A stretch of 64,000 nt of DNA from Coenobita brevimanus (lineage: Eukaryota; Arthropoda; Malacostraca; Decapoda; Coenobitidae): positions 9,134,740 to 9,198,739 of the forward strand of contig CM064658.1 of the NCBI GenBank assembly GCA_032717465.1. The letters run 5' to 3'. The position numbers were made by a program, and so were the translations under genes. The notes beneath the pieces are model-generated. The model had not been told where the DNA came from. It worked only from the letters and a program-made list of their open reading frames with translations, and did not search any database. Of this stretch, positions 13,255-22,407 are shown one piece after another. Numbering within the stretch: the first letter of the stretch is position 1; each line of letters begins with the position of its first letter.

Positions 13255-13500
13255 AATCCTCTGTCTATCAGTTTGTCAGTCAGTCTTCTGTGTATCTGCC
13301 TGCCTGTCAGTCTGGCAGTCTACCTGTCTGTCTGCCTATCTACATGTCTGTATCTATTTCTATCTATAAGTCTATCTATCTTTGTATATGTGTCTGTGTA
13401 TTCATCTATCAGTCTATATATCAGTCAGTCTGTGTATTAACCATCGATCTTTGTCTACCCACTTACATGTCTGTCAGTCTGTCATTCAATCTTGTGTCTC
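13255..13500. repeat. Degenerate GTCT/ATCT tetranucleotide microsatellite
   Basis: Imperfect runs of CTGT, CTAT and CAGT over about 250 bp. It lies upstream of a minus-strand LINE-A 3' end whose own tail has the same ATCT character. Confidence 0.8.
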
Positions 13501-13659
13501 TATCAGGACTGTCACCACACTTTTGGGCCACCCTTGCAACGCGTGATACATTTATCTGTAGGATTTGGTACAACACAAATCTTTAAAAACAGGTTGGGGC
13601 ATCAAGTGATAATTTGAGTTGTATGACAGAGGTGTATTTCACAACATATGTCTGTCTAC

Positions 13660-13875
13660 CTGTCTGTCTATTGCCAGATGCCTTTAATCCTGCAAGGGGT
13701 GGTCGTATACAGATCACCTCTACGTTTACCGGTCTTGTCATTTGGCTGCCCTCCCTCCAGCTCATACATTCCTCCTCTCATGTACCTCCACACCATGTCT
13801 CCATCTCATCCATGGTCTCCCCCTCTTTCTCTTCTCCCCCTTCACTTCACTCACATACACTGTTTTAGTCACAGT
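13660..13875 (-). mobile_element. LINE-A 3' end fragment
   Basis: On the minus strand this matches the last ~200 bp of LINE-A (Gly/Arg-rich C-terminus and the HPLRD end) and stops at a GACA/TAGA-like tail. Everything 5' of it is missing. Confidence 0.75.
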
Positions 13876-13879
13876 ATAG

Positions 13880-14375
13880 TGTTAAGCTGCTGCTACAACT
13901 CAGCATTCAGAATGGAGAGATAGTAGTATTAGGCCAAGTTAGAGTGAGAAGAATATAACACCATATTGTAGTGATAATCTGTTGCTACAGCTTAGCTTTC
14001 AGGATGGAGAGATAGCAATTTTAGGCCAAGTTAGAGTGCAAAAAGTATACAGTAGATAGCCTAGCAGTGTAACTAACCTAATCTAACTCCACTGAGGGAT
14101 GTACTTGACTAGCATTAGCAATTTCAGGTTAAGTTAGAGTGACAGTCTACCCAACACAGTAACAAACCTAAGTAACTCCACAGAGGGATGTACTTGACTA
14201 GCATTAGCAATTTCAGGTTAAGTTAGAGTGACAGTCTACCCAACACAGTAACAAACCTAAGTAACTCCACAGAGGGATGTACTTGACTAGCATTAGCAAT
14301 TTCAGGTTAAGTTAGAGTGACAGTCTACCCAACACAGTAACAAACCTAAGTAACTCCACAGAGGGATGTTCGTGA
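13880..14375 (+). repeat. About 90-bp tandem repeat, last units at exactly 89-bp spacing
   Basis: The segment GGATGTACTTGACTAGC recurs at 14097, 14186 and 14275 (89-bp steps), with a fourth diverged start near 14364. Two older, more diverged units precede it at about 13880-14050, recognised by AAGTTAGAGTG. An inverted single unit lies at 25185-25250. Function unknown. Confidence 0.8.
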
Positions 14376-14559
14376 CCGGTGTCAGCATCCTGGGGGTTAG
14401 CGTGAAAAAGCCAAATGCTGGTAGCAGGAGTCTTATTTCCATCCTTCTGTGTGAGGCATTTGCTATGTGTGGACTCATCACTGCCTTTGTACTAGGAGAC
14501 ATGCTCAAGGTATGGCATATTTGAACTGGGAGAAACTGAGAGACTGACAAGGAGAGTAT

Positions 14560-15546
14560 GTGGGTGAATTTTTTTAATGCAAAGAAGGAACCAAAGGCCA
14601 CGAGCCCGCAAACTGTTCCTTCTGAGAAAAAACAAAATTCAAGAGAAAGCCAAAATCAAGCTCCGATCATTTCGAGGTGCCTGGACACCCTGCTTTTGAA
14701 AGACTGGAGATCGTAGCTAGCTGGAAATACAGACAGAGGGAGACAGTTCCTGAGTTTACCTGTTGAGTAAAGGTTAACTCTTGCACTGGAGAGTTGGATA
14801 GAAAAAAGGATGAGAGTTTGCTGCTAGACGGGTGCTACGCCCCATCGTAGAGGTGGAGGGATACAAGCAGACAGTTCATAGGAGCAGTTACCACTAAAGT
14901 AGCGACAGAAAAGAGATAAAGATGCAACATTGCGGTGAATAGCCAGAGGTTGAAGGGAGCCAATAAGAGGAGGAGAGTTAATCAGACGAAAAGTCTTTGA
15001 CTCCACCTAGAGGAGGAGAGTTAATGATACGAAAAGTCTTTGACTCCACCCTTTTGAGAAGAGCTGTATGTGGGGAGCCTCCCCATACATGAGAGTTGTA
15101 TTCTACACAGAGGCAGATAAAACCTGTGTATAAAGTCAACAACTGTGCAGAGGTAAAGAAAGAATGAAGTCAGCTTAGCACACCTCATCTCTTGGAAGCA
15201 GATTTTACAAGAGATGTAATATGATCTTTCCAAGTCAAGTCCCGAGTGAATGAAACCCCAAGCATGTTGAATGATGATGCAGGATTAAGCTGAATATTAT
15301 TAAACATTAGTGGGTACTCCTGTGCAGGATAATGTCGGGTTGATAGGTGTAAGAACCGAGTCTTTGATGCATTAAAAACAAGATTATTTTTACCCCAGTC
15401 ACAGATATGAGCCAAGTCAGACATTAGGTGTGCCATAGCCTCCTCCCTTGTTTGTTGAAGTGACTGCTGAGATGGACGTTGCGAGAACCGAATGGAATGG
15501 TGAAGGGTGGAATCATCAGTGTACGAGTGGATAGGGTTAGATGTAC

Positions 15547-15584
<38 letters not shown>

Positions 15585-16165
15585 GTGCTCGACTTTGGGC
15601 ATAGGCTTCTCAGCCTGCCCCCAAGGCCCAGTAGTCCTCCTACATGTCGTACACCTCTTCATGTCACCACCTCGGCACTAACACCCACCGTCCATATTGA
15701 ATACATGCTAGGGCCGTCTCATACAGGACTCGTGCACTGGTATTAGCGGGGATATTTTTACGACTTGTCGGCGGGTCTTCTGGTAGATCAGTAAAGTCTG
15801 CCGTAATGAAATTCTAATAAATCCTTAAACTGTTCCCTGCACCAGCGGGGATTTGAACCTGGGTCCGGTAGGACCGCAAGCCACCTCTCTACCGATTGAG
15901 CCACCGCCTCCCCCAAGTAGGTCACTGATGAATTAAAGGAAGAGAGTTGGTGATAGGACAGAGCCCAGAGGAGCACCACTGTTGACAATTTTAGGAGAAG
16001 AACAATGGCCATCTACAGCAGCGACTATAGAACGACCAGAAAGGAAGCTATAGATAAAGGCACAGTTAGAGGGATAGAAACCGTAAGAGGGCAGTTTGGA
16101 AGTTAAAGATTTATGCCAGACTCGATCGAAAGGTGATATGCAGTTTCATCATTACCATCATAAGA
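14560..16165 (-). pseudogene. LINE-C: degraded Jockey/CR1-like RT C-terminal half, split by a SINE
   Basis: Minus-strand translation gives FDRVWHKSL (RT domain A), GAPLGSVLSPTLFL (domain B), then, across the SINE at 15550-15914, SYTDDSTLHHS (YxDD catalytic motif), WGKNNLVFNASKT and LGVSFTRDLTW. After that come the thumb and C-terminal motifs RLINSPPL, RRNVASLSLFCRY and SACIPPPL. Frames shift several times and stops are present. It is a third LINE lineage, different from LINE-A and LINE-B. The 5' half (endonuclease, RT start) is absent. Confidence 0.8.
15550..15914 (-). mobile_element. SINE-1 copy 1, nested in LINE-C
   Basis: Minus-strand reading: a tRNA-like head with A-box-like TGGCTCAATCGGTAGAG and B-box-like GGTTCAAATCCC, a ~250-bp body, and a poly-A tail (the poly-T at 15550-15580 on the given strand). 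It interrupts the LINE-C RT just after domain B, so it is younger than that copy. Confidence 0.88.
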
Positions 16166-16169
16166 AAGA

Positions 16170-16990
16170 TCAGCTGAAGGTTGCTGTGCCCTATCTGAGC
16201 TGGGAGAGAAAGAAAGTGACTAGGAGAGTGTTGAGAGGTGTGTGAATGATGGTGGTGTGAGGTAAAGGAAGGGCAGCTTGATGGTGGAGCAAGTAAAGGG
16301 GGGAGACAGATTGGCAGGTGTTGGCAACCGGTGTTCTATATAAACAAACTGGAAAAAGAGAAACAGTGTACAGGTATGTGGCTGAGGGGGAAGGGGTGAC
16401 CAAAGATGAGCACAGGGGATGGGATGGTGTGAGTTGGAAGGACAACCTGATAATGGAAGGGGAGATGGAGCATTGTATGTAACTCTTGTGTTTTGTGAAG
16501 AGAATGGAGAATGAGAATGGCCAGGAGAATGTATGTGAGGTGATATATAGTACATTCTTATCAGTTGGCTTAACCTTCCTCACTCCAATAAAGTATTTTA
16601 TATTCTGGTATTGATACTGGGTATGCATTCTTATCAGTTGGCTTAACCTCCCTCACTCTGATAATGTATTTTATACTGTATTCTGGTATTGATGCCACTG
16701 TAGGCAGTTTGGTTGTGCACGGGATGTATATTTCTGTTCTGTGTGGGTATTCGTCTCAATACCTCAACCAGCCACCTCAGCCAAGCACACCTAGTGGGAT
16801 AGGTTAGGTTATATTGGGATCACAAACGTAATTTTGGCTGTGAAACACACTTAGCATATTTCCAAGAAGAGCTTATAGTTTGTTTTGAAACGACAGGGCG
16901 AGCGTCGTTCCTGGCTGAGAGTTCCCCAAGGTGAGACGAATACATATCCGGAACGAAAATATGCTGCCCGGCACAGATTTGCTTTGCCTG
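16170..16990. other. No gene seen; a two-copy tandem duplication of about 75 bp
   Basis: The segment CATTCTTATCAGTTGGCTTA starts near 16552 and again near 16627, giving two adjacent copies to about 16700. The rest shows no coding or repeat structure I can support. Confidence 0.55.
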
Positions 16991-17180
16991 TTAGCCAGTT
17001 ACCGTACCTATCTATATGTAGCCATATGCAATAATCCCGTAAGGAGTGGCAGCAAATAAACTGCCTCCTTGTTGCCCTGTCCTCTACCATTTGGCTGCAC
17101 TAACTCCATGTCTCACCCTTCTCTCTCGTATATCTCTCCTCTCCATCCCTCCATCTCATCCTTGGTCTCCATCTAGTGAT
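16990..17180 (-). mobile_element. LINE-A 3' end fragment
   Basis: Minus-strand match to the LINE-A 3' terminus including the conserved terminal sequence and a short TAGA-like tail; 5' part missing. Confidence 0.7.
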
Positions 17181-17239
17181 AGATAATTATGAAGCACAGA
17201 CGTGTAGAAAGAAGTGCTAGTGCGGTATCTTCAGGATTC

Positions 17240-17410
17240 TGGGGACTTGAATGTGATTGATGAGTGGCCCTTTTCATTGGACATGCCGTTAATTAGTTCT
17301 CCCCCCCCTCTTTTTTTTTTTTTTTTTCTGGACACTGCCTCACCCCATCCTTACGTGGGAAAAGAGGTCTGGATGATGATGATGATGACGATGATGATGA
17401 TGAAAAAGAA
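17240..17410 (+). repeat. GAT-tailed dispersed repeat, copy 1
   Basis: Ends in a run of GAT triplets after the conserved GTGGGAAAAGAGRT. A second copy (about 17700-17835) sits in the next intron, so the two flank the exon at 17448-17583. Relatives with the inverse CAT run lie near 37150 and 38750. Confidence 0.6.
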
Positions 17411-17447
17411 AGGAAATGGAGTCCATCATCTTCTCTTCAATTTGCAG

Positions 17448-17583
17448 GATTTTTCAGCGGTAAAGACCCGTACAGATCGCAGACTCTTGGAGGCACAAAT
17501 GTTCTCCGGCTATGTAATGTTTGCCGCTGGTCTGACTACTGGGCTCACTAACATGGTGTGTGCTGTGTGTTTAGGAATGCTTG
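17448..17583 (+). CDS. ATP6V0B-like: V-type H+-ATPase 21-kDa proteolipid subunit (c''), internal exon
   Basis: The exon begins after TTCAATTTGCAG and ends at donor GTAAGT, in phase 1. It encodes about 45 residues containing MFSGYVMFAAGLTTGLTN and VCAVCLGMLG, matching the c'' segment that in animals reads like GYSMFGAGLTVGLSN and CGVCVGIVG: a transmembrane helix of the membrane rotor ring (Vo) that carries protons into vacuoles and lysosomes. Upstream exons, with the N-terminal helices, are not recognisable in the window. They may lie beyond inserted elements, or this may be a partial copy. Assignment to c'' rather than c rests on the GLTTGLTN and VCAVCLG pattern. Confidence 0.75.
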
Positions 17584-17699
17584 GTAAGTGCTGTAGGTTG
17601 ATGGATGAATGGATAGATAGATTCTAATATATTGACAATGATTGACTGCCAGATGGATGAACAAATTCAATGACAATGATATACAGTAACACTGTGTTT

Positions 17700-17835
17700 A
17701 AGTGTGGTTGATAAGAGCCCAGTGGTGTTGCTGTGGCCCATTCAGTTGGACAGACTTTAGTTAGTTATTCTGGCTCTCAGGACCATACCTCACTCAGTCC
17801 TAGTGTGGGAAAAGAGATGTAGATGATGATGATAA
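17700..17835 (+). repeat. GAT-tailed dispersed repeat, copy 2 (intronic)
   Basis: Same repeat as 17240-17410, ending in GATGATGATGATA, located between the two c'' exons. Confidence 0.6.
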
Positions 17836-17858
17836 TATACAATCTTCCCTATTTTCAG

Positions 17859-17974
17859 GTTCTTCTGTTGCCCTGGCTACTGCTACAGATGAATCTGCCC
17901 TCAACCGCACCCTCATTGTGGAGGTCTTCAGCTCTTCCCTCGGACTCTATGGACTTCTTCTTAGCTTCTACATG
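17859..17974 (+). CDS. ATP6V0B-like: V-type H+-ATPase c'' proteolipid, last recognisable exon (exon 2a)
   Basis: Acceptor CCTATTTTCAG precedes 17859. Joining the leftover G of the previous exon restores the frame and gives 39 residues, including GSSVALATAT, RTLIVEVFSSSLGLYG and LLLSFYM. This corresponds to the last membrane helix of c'' (family pattern LIVEIFGSAIGLFG), with its conserved Glu kept. The exon can end at ATG followed by GTGAGA. Reading through adds five residues and a TAG at 17990-17992, so it could also be the terminal exon; an AATAAA occurs near 18273. The C-terminal tail therefore is not fixed from sequence alone. Confidence 0.75.
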
Positions 17975-18115
17975 GTGAGATATTTGACATAGTTTGCTTT
18001 GCACTGGTGAGACAGTGGGTCATAGGACTGTATTCTAGAAGATGCTTCTACATGGTGAGATATTCGATATGGTTTGCTTTGCACTGGCGAGATAGTGGAT
18101 CATGGGGCTGTATTC
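17975..18115 (+). repeat. Duplicated splice-donor segments after exon 2a
   Basis: A 32-bp segment starting at the donor (17975-18006) agrees with the minisatellite unit at 19026-20805 in about 25 of 32 positions. The block CTTCTACATGGTGAGATATT then recurs about 79 bp later (near 18045), with its following donor-like CTGGCGAGA. It looks like an early stage of the same amplification. Confidence 0.7.
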
Positions 18116-18523
18116 TAGGTGACATAGGAAGCTGCATAACACCTCTTCCTTATTAATATACAGTAATTTACATATTGCATCACAGCATTCTCTTATGTGT
18201 TCTTTACATCAACCCAGACCTCCTTTCCACCCCTAGGTGGAAGGAAGCAGGCTCATGAGAGCCAGGAAAAAGAATAAACTCCTAACCAAAGTTTGCCCAA
18301 TTGTTTATGTCACACTCCCATTCAGTCACTGTTTAATCCTCCGAAAACTTGGCTAATTACATCATTTAATGCAAAGGATATTGAGGTGTAACATGCAGCA
18401 TAAATTGCTATAGAAACATTGTTACCTAATCTCCATAGCTGCTCTTAGTATGTTATCAATATATATCATATAACAATTGACAAAGTTTGCACAGATAACA
18501 TAAAAAAGGATATTGAGGTGTAA

Positions 18524-18857
18524 CGAGGCGTGGCTGAATCGGTAGAGAGGCGGCCTGCAGTCCTGATGGACCCAGGTTCGAATCCCGGCTGGGGCAGGGA
18601 ACAGTTTAAGGATTTGAATTTCATAAAAGGCAGACTTTCCTGATCTACCAGATGACCCGCCGACATGTCGTAAAAACACCCCCGCTAATACCAATACACC
18701 AGTCCTGTATGAGATAGCCCTAGCATGTATTCAGTATGGACGGTGGGTGTTAGCGCCGAAGTGGTGACATGTGGAGGTGTAGGAGGACTACTGGGCCTTG
18801 GGATAGGCTACTGCCCCTGAGATATAGGCCCTGAAGCCTTTGCCCAGAGTCGGGCAC

Positions 18858-18888
<31 letters not shown>
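18524..18888 (+). mobile_element. SINE-1 copy 2
   Basis: Full-length: A-box-like GTGGCTGAATCGGTAGAG, B-box-like GGTTCGAATCCC, body and a poly-A tail of about 28 at 18861-18888. It lies between exon 2a and the exon-2-like sequence at 18937. The 20-bp stretch before it (AAGGATATTGAGGTGTAAC) also occurs about 133 bp upstream. Confidence 0.9.
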
Positions 18889-18889
<1 letters not shown>

Positions 18890-18936
18890 ATGTAGAATAA
18901 GATGCTATGGAAGAAGTGTTATCTCCATTGCTTTAG

Positions 18937-19025
18937 AAACTTCAGTCTCTCCCTTGGCCTCCAACAGCATCCTAATCTTGGAGATCTTAGACTCTTCCCT
19001 TGGGCTCTCTGTTGGCTTCACACTG
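18937..19025 (+). CDS. Second copy of the c'' terminal exon (exon 2b), functional status unknown
   Basis: Preceded by acceptor-like TCTCCATTGCTTTAG. Joined to the same leftover G it gives 30 residues in phase, including SILILEILDSSLGLSVGFTL, aligned with TLIVEVFSSSLGLYGLLLSF of exon 2a and nine residues shorter. It ends at CTG followed by GTATGA, so acceptor phase and donor phase both match exon 2a and the Glu is retained. It is either an alternative last-helix exon or a decaying duplicate. It is the left border of the minisatellite. Confidence 0.5.
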
Positions 19026-20805
19026 GTATGATATATGGCACTGCACTGGTACAATATTTGGCACTGTTGGCACTGCACTTGTACGATATTTGGCATTGTT
19101 GGTACTGCACTGGTACGATATTTGGCATTGTTGGCATTGTACTGGTACGATATTTGGCATTGTTGGCACTGCACTGGTACGATATTTGGCATTGTTGGCA
19201 TTGCACTAGTACAATATTTGGCATTGTTGGCAGTGCACTGGTACGATATTTGGCATTGTTGGCACTGCACTGGTACAATAGTTGGCATTGTTGGCACTTC
19301 ACTGGTACAATATTTGGCATTGTTGGTATTGCACTGGTACGATATTTGGCATTGTTGGTATTGCACTGGTATGATATTTGGCATTGTTGGTATTGCACTG
19401 GTATGATATTTGGCATTGTTGGCATTGCACTGGTATGATATTTGGCATTGTTGGCATTGCACTGGTATGATATTTGGCATTGTTGGCATTGCACTGGTAT
19501 GATATTGGCATTGTTGGCATTGCACTGGTATGATACTGGCATTGCACTGGTATGATATTGGCATTGCACTGGTATGGTACTGGCATTGCACTGGTATGAT
19601 ACTGGCATTGCACTGGTATGATATTGGCATTGCATTGGTACAATATTTGGCATTGTTGGCATTGCACTGGTACAATACTTGCATTACACTGGTACAGTAT
19701 TTGGCATTGCACTGGTATGATATTTGGCATTGTTGGCATTGCACTGGTATGATATTGGCATTGTTGGCATTGCACTGGTATGATATTGGCATTGTTGGCA
19801 TTGCACTGGTATGATATTGGCATTGTTGGCATTGCACTGGTATGATACTGGCATTGTTGGCATTGCACTGGTATGATATTTGGCATTGTTGGCATTGCAC
19901 TGGTATGATATTGGCATTGTTGGCATTGCACTGGTACAGTATTTGGCATTGCACTGGTATGATATTTGGCATTGTTGGCATTGCACTGGTATGATATTGG
20001 CATTGCACTGGTATGATATTGGCATTGCACTGGTATGATATTGGCATTGCACTGGTATGATATTGGCATTGCACTGGTATGATACTGGCATTGTTGGCAT
20101 TGCACTGGTATGATATTGGCATTGTTGGCATTGCACTGGTATGATATTGGCATTGTTGGCATTGCACTGGTATGATATTGGCATTGTTGGCATTGCACTG
20201 GTGAGTAATATGGCATTGTTGGTATTGCACTGGTGAGTAATTTGGCATTGTTGGCATTGCACTGGTATGATATTGGCATTGTTGGCATTGCACTGGTATG
20301 ATATTGGCATTGTTGGCATGCACTGGTGAGTAATATGGCACTGTTGGCATTGCACTGATGAGTAATTTGGCATTGTTGGCATTGCACTGGTGAGTTATTT
20401 GGCATTGTTGGTATTGCACTGGTGAGTAATTTGGCATTGTTGGTATTGCACTGGTGAGTAATTTGGCATTGTTGGTATTGCACTGGTGAGTAATTTGGCA
20501 TTGTTGGTATTGCACTGGTGAGTAATTTGGCATTGTTGGTATTGCACTGGTGAGTAATTTGGCACTGTTGGTATTGCACTGGTGAGTAATTTGGCATTGT
20601 TGGTATTGCACTGGTGAGTAATTTGGCATTGTTGGTATTGCACTGGTGAGTAATTTGGCACTGTTGGCATTGCACTGGTGAGTAATTTGGCACTGTTGGT
20701 ATTGCACTGGTGAGTAATTTGGCATTGTTGGTATTGCACTGGTGAGTAATTTGGCATTGTTGGTATTGCACTGGTGAGTAATATGGCATTGTTGGCGTCG
20801 CACTG
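19026..20805 (+). repeat. 1.8-kb minisatellite derived from a c'' exon end and its splice donor
   Basis: Roughly 55-60 units of 32, 31 or 22 bp. The typical right-hand unit is GTGAGTAATTTGGCATTGTT followed by GGTATTGCACTG; left-hand units have GTACGATATTTGGCATTG or GTATGATATTGGCATTG. The right third (20199-20780) contains about 16 GGTGAGT motifs, each preceded by GCACT, a strong match to a 5' splice site. The array grades into exon-2-like sequence on both sides. Long frames open on the minus strand are by-products of the repeat. Confidence 0.92.
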
Positions 20806-20890
20806 TTGAGATGTTCGGCATCTTTGGCCTCACACTGGTGAGACAATGGATGTTAAGTTTGTATTCTTGGTGACACTGGAGGCATCGTAG
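20806..20890 (+). pseudogene. Third c'' exon end with donor and start of intron
   Basis: ATGTTCGGCATCTTTGGCC then TCACACTG reads MFGIFGLTL, matching the end of the last c'' helix, followed by GTGAGA. The next ~70 bp (TGTATTCTTGGTGACA, then CTTCTTCCT) match the sequence after exon 2a near 18085-18150. It is a diverged duplicate of the exon/intron border closing the minisatellite. Confidence 0.6.
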
Positions 20891-20959
20891 CACTTCTTCC
20901 TCAGCAGTTTATTTTGTGTATTACACCTCGATATTCCATTATGTTGCAGTGTACTAGGG

Positions 20960-21130
20960 AGGAAGGAAAGAATAATCCCCCAGGCTAAACCTCGATAGAT
21001 CATATAGCCCTGCTAGGGTGACGGGACAGCGCCATCCCTCCCAGCAAGGTAGCTACCCGGGCAGGGCGCCAGCACTCAACCTCACATTCTAGAGCCGTAT
21101 GCTCTAACACTTAGCTACCCTGCTCTCTGT
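20960..21130 (-). mobile_element. Possible tRNA-derived SINE (minus)
   Basis: Minus-strand GGTAGCTAAGTGTTAGAGCA resembles an A box and AGGTTGAGTGCTGGCGCC a weak B box. No tail or duplication is resolved. Confidence 0.35.
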
Positions 21131-21460
21131 GTACTAGGGAGGGAACCCATCATCCACCCACTTGATGTAGCACTGCCTATTAGTGTCTCCAAACTGAGTG
21201 ATAACTCAAATGATTTACTGTAACCCATGACAACAATTTTCTATGCTGAATGGTAACCATATAATCAGATGTTGCTTGGTGGTATAGCGGGTTAAGGCAG
21301 GCCATTGATGGGCCCCATGAGAGTTTATATCTGAGAGATGTTGCGGTTTGTTGCTCACATAATGCCACTGAGGCTGGCAGTAGTAGTATGTGAATGAGGC
21401 TGGTCACACTTCATTTGGGACTGGGTAGTGTAGCCCTGGGCCTTTATGCTACGAATAAGG
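21130..21460 (+). mobile_element. SINE-2 copy (hairpin head plus tRNA-like part)
   Basis: Order: CATCCACCCACTTGATGTAG, a diverged hairpin region, GAATGGTAACCATATAA, then the tRNA-like TGGTGGTATAGCGGGTTAA and a body with GAGGCTGGTCAC. Same order as the copies at 31085-31810, 38990-39425 and 39730-40000. Confidence 0.65.
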
Positions 21461-21589
21461 CAAAAAAAGGCATGGGTGATATATAAACATGAAAGAAAAT
21501 AAGCTAAAATAAAATAAAGAAGGCCATTTATATGAACTTCCAATAATTATTTACTAATGCAACCTGCTGTCTTCAGTCACGTGGTGGGG

Positions 21590-21655
21590 AGGGATGCCTT
21601 CATGTGGTGGCGCTGACATAAGAGTGACTCCTCTTCCTAGTTATACAGATGTCCC
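21590..21655 (+). repeat. Dispersed repeat F, left part, split by piggyBac
   Basis: Contains GGGATGCCTTCATGTGGTGG and TTATACAGATGTCCC. Its continuation resumes at 25089. Relatives: 33795-34010, 38311-38450, 41405-41560. Confidence 0.7.
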
Positions 21656-22014
21656 TTAACCCTTTAACCGCAGGCATTGTTTTGGCCTGACTGTCCTCTC
21701 CCGTGGGGGTTTCAGCCAAATGTAAACAAACCTTTAAACCTTAATAACTCTGCACAGAATAAAGCTAGAGAAAAAAATAAGGTACCATTAGAAAGTACTA
21801 ACCTTCAGCTTCCCATTGATGTAGGTTTCATGACTTTGTTGACTTTCACAGGACGGGCAGTGCCGTTAGAAGTGAGGGGTGTAAAATCACTATTTTACGC
21901 CCCACACACCTGTACCAAATGCCAACCACTCTCTGATAATAGTAATATAAACATATATGAACATTGCACATACGATAAACACCCACTCTGTGTTCACTGA
22001 GGTAGGTAAAAGGC

Positions 22015-22100
22015 ACTTCACTGCGGCTGCGCCCGCACTTCACTGCGGCTGCGCCCCACTTCACTGCGGCTGCGCCCCACTTCACTGCGGCTTCACCCGC
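22015..22100. repeat. Subterminal 22-23-bp tandem repeat inside piggyBac
   Basis: Four copies of CACTTCACTGCGGCTGCGCC-like sequence, about 350 bp from the left end. Subterminal repeats in DNA transposons often bind transposase; that role is inferred. Confidence 0.75.
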
Positions 22101-22407
22101 TCACTGACGTTTGGGGCGATCTTTTCATTATTTCTAACTTCTAATATTATTTTACATATAATCTGGGCAATATACATTATATTTACACTGCACTTATTAC
22201 TATATTGCGTCACTGTCGCATCACAGAATTACACAAGTGCTGCAGAATTACACAAGTGCCGCAGATTCTCTTATTACAATATCACTTATTATACTGGCCA
22301 ATATTTACCTTTTTTTCTAGGCAAAATATCCCTTATTACTACATTATCCATTATACAATTATTGGTAAAGCACGTCACTGTCGCATCACTGTATATCACT
22401 GTCACTT

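Noticed and set aside
18905..20893. 662-codon minus-strand frame and other long frames over the GCACTGGTATGATATTTGGC-type repeat
   Set aside because: The minisatellite unit lacks stops in every minus frame; the predicted peptide is the repeat translated in three phases with no start context or domain.
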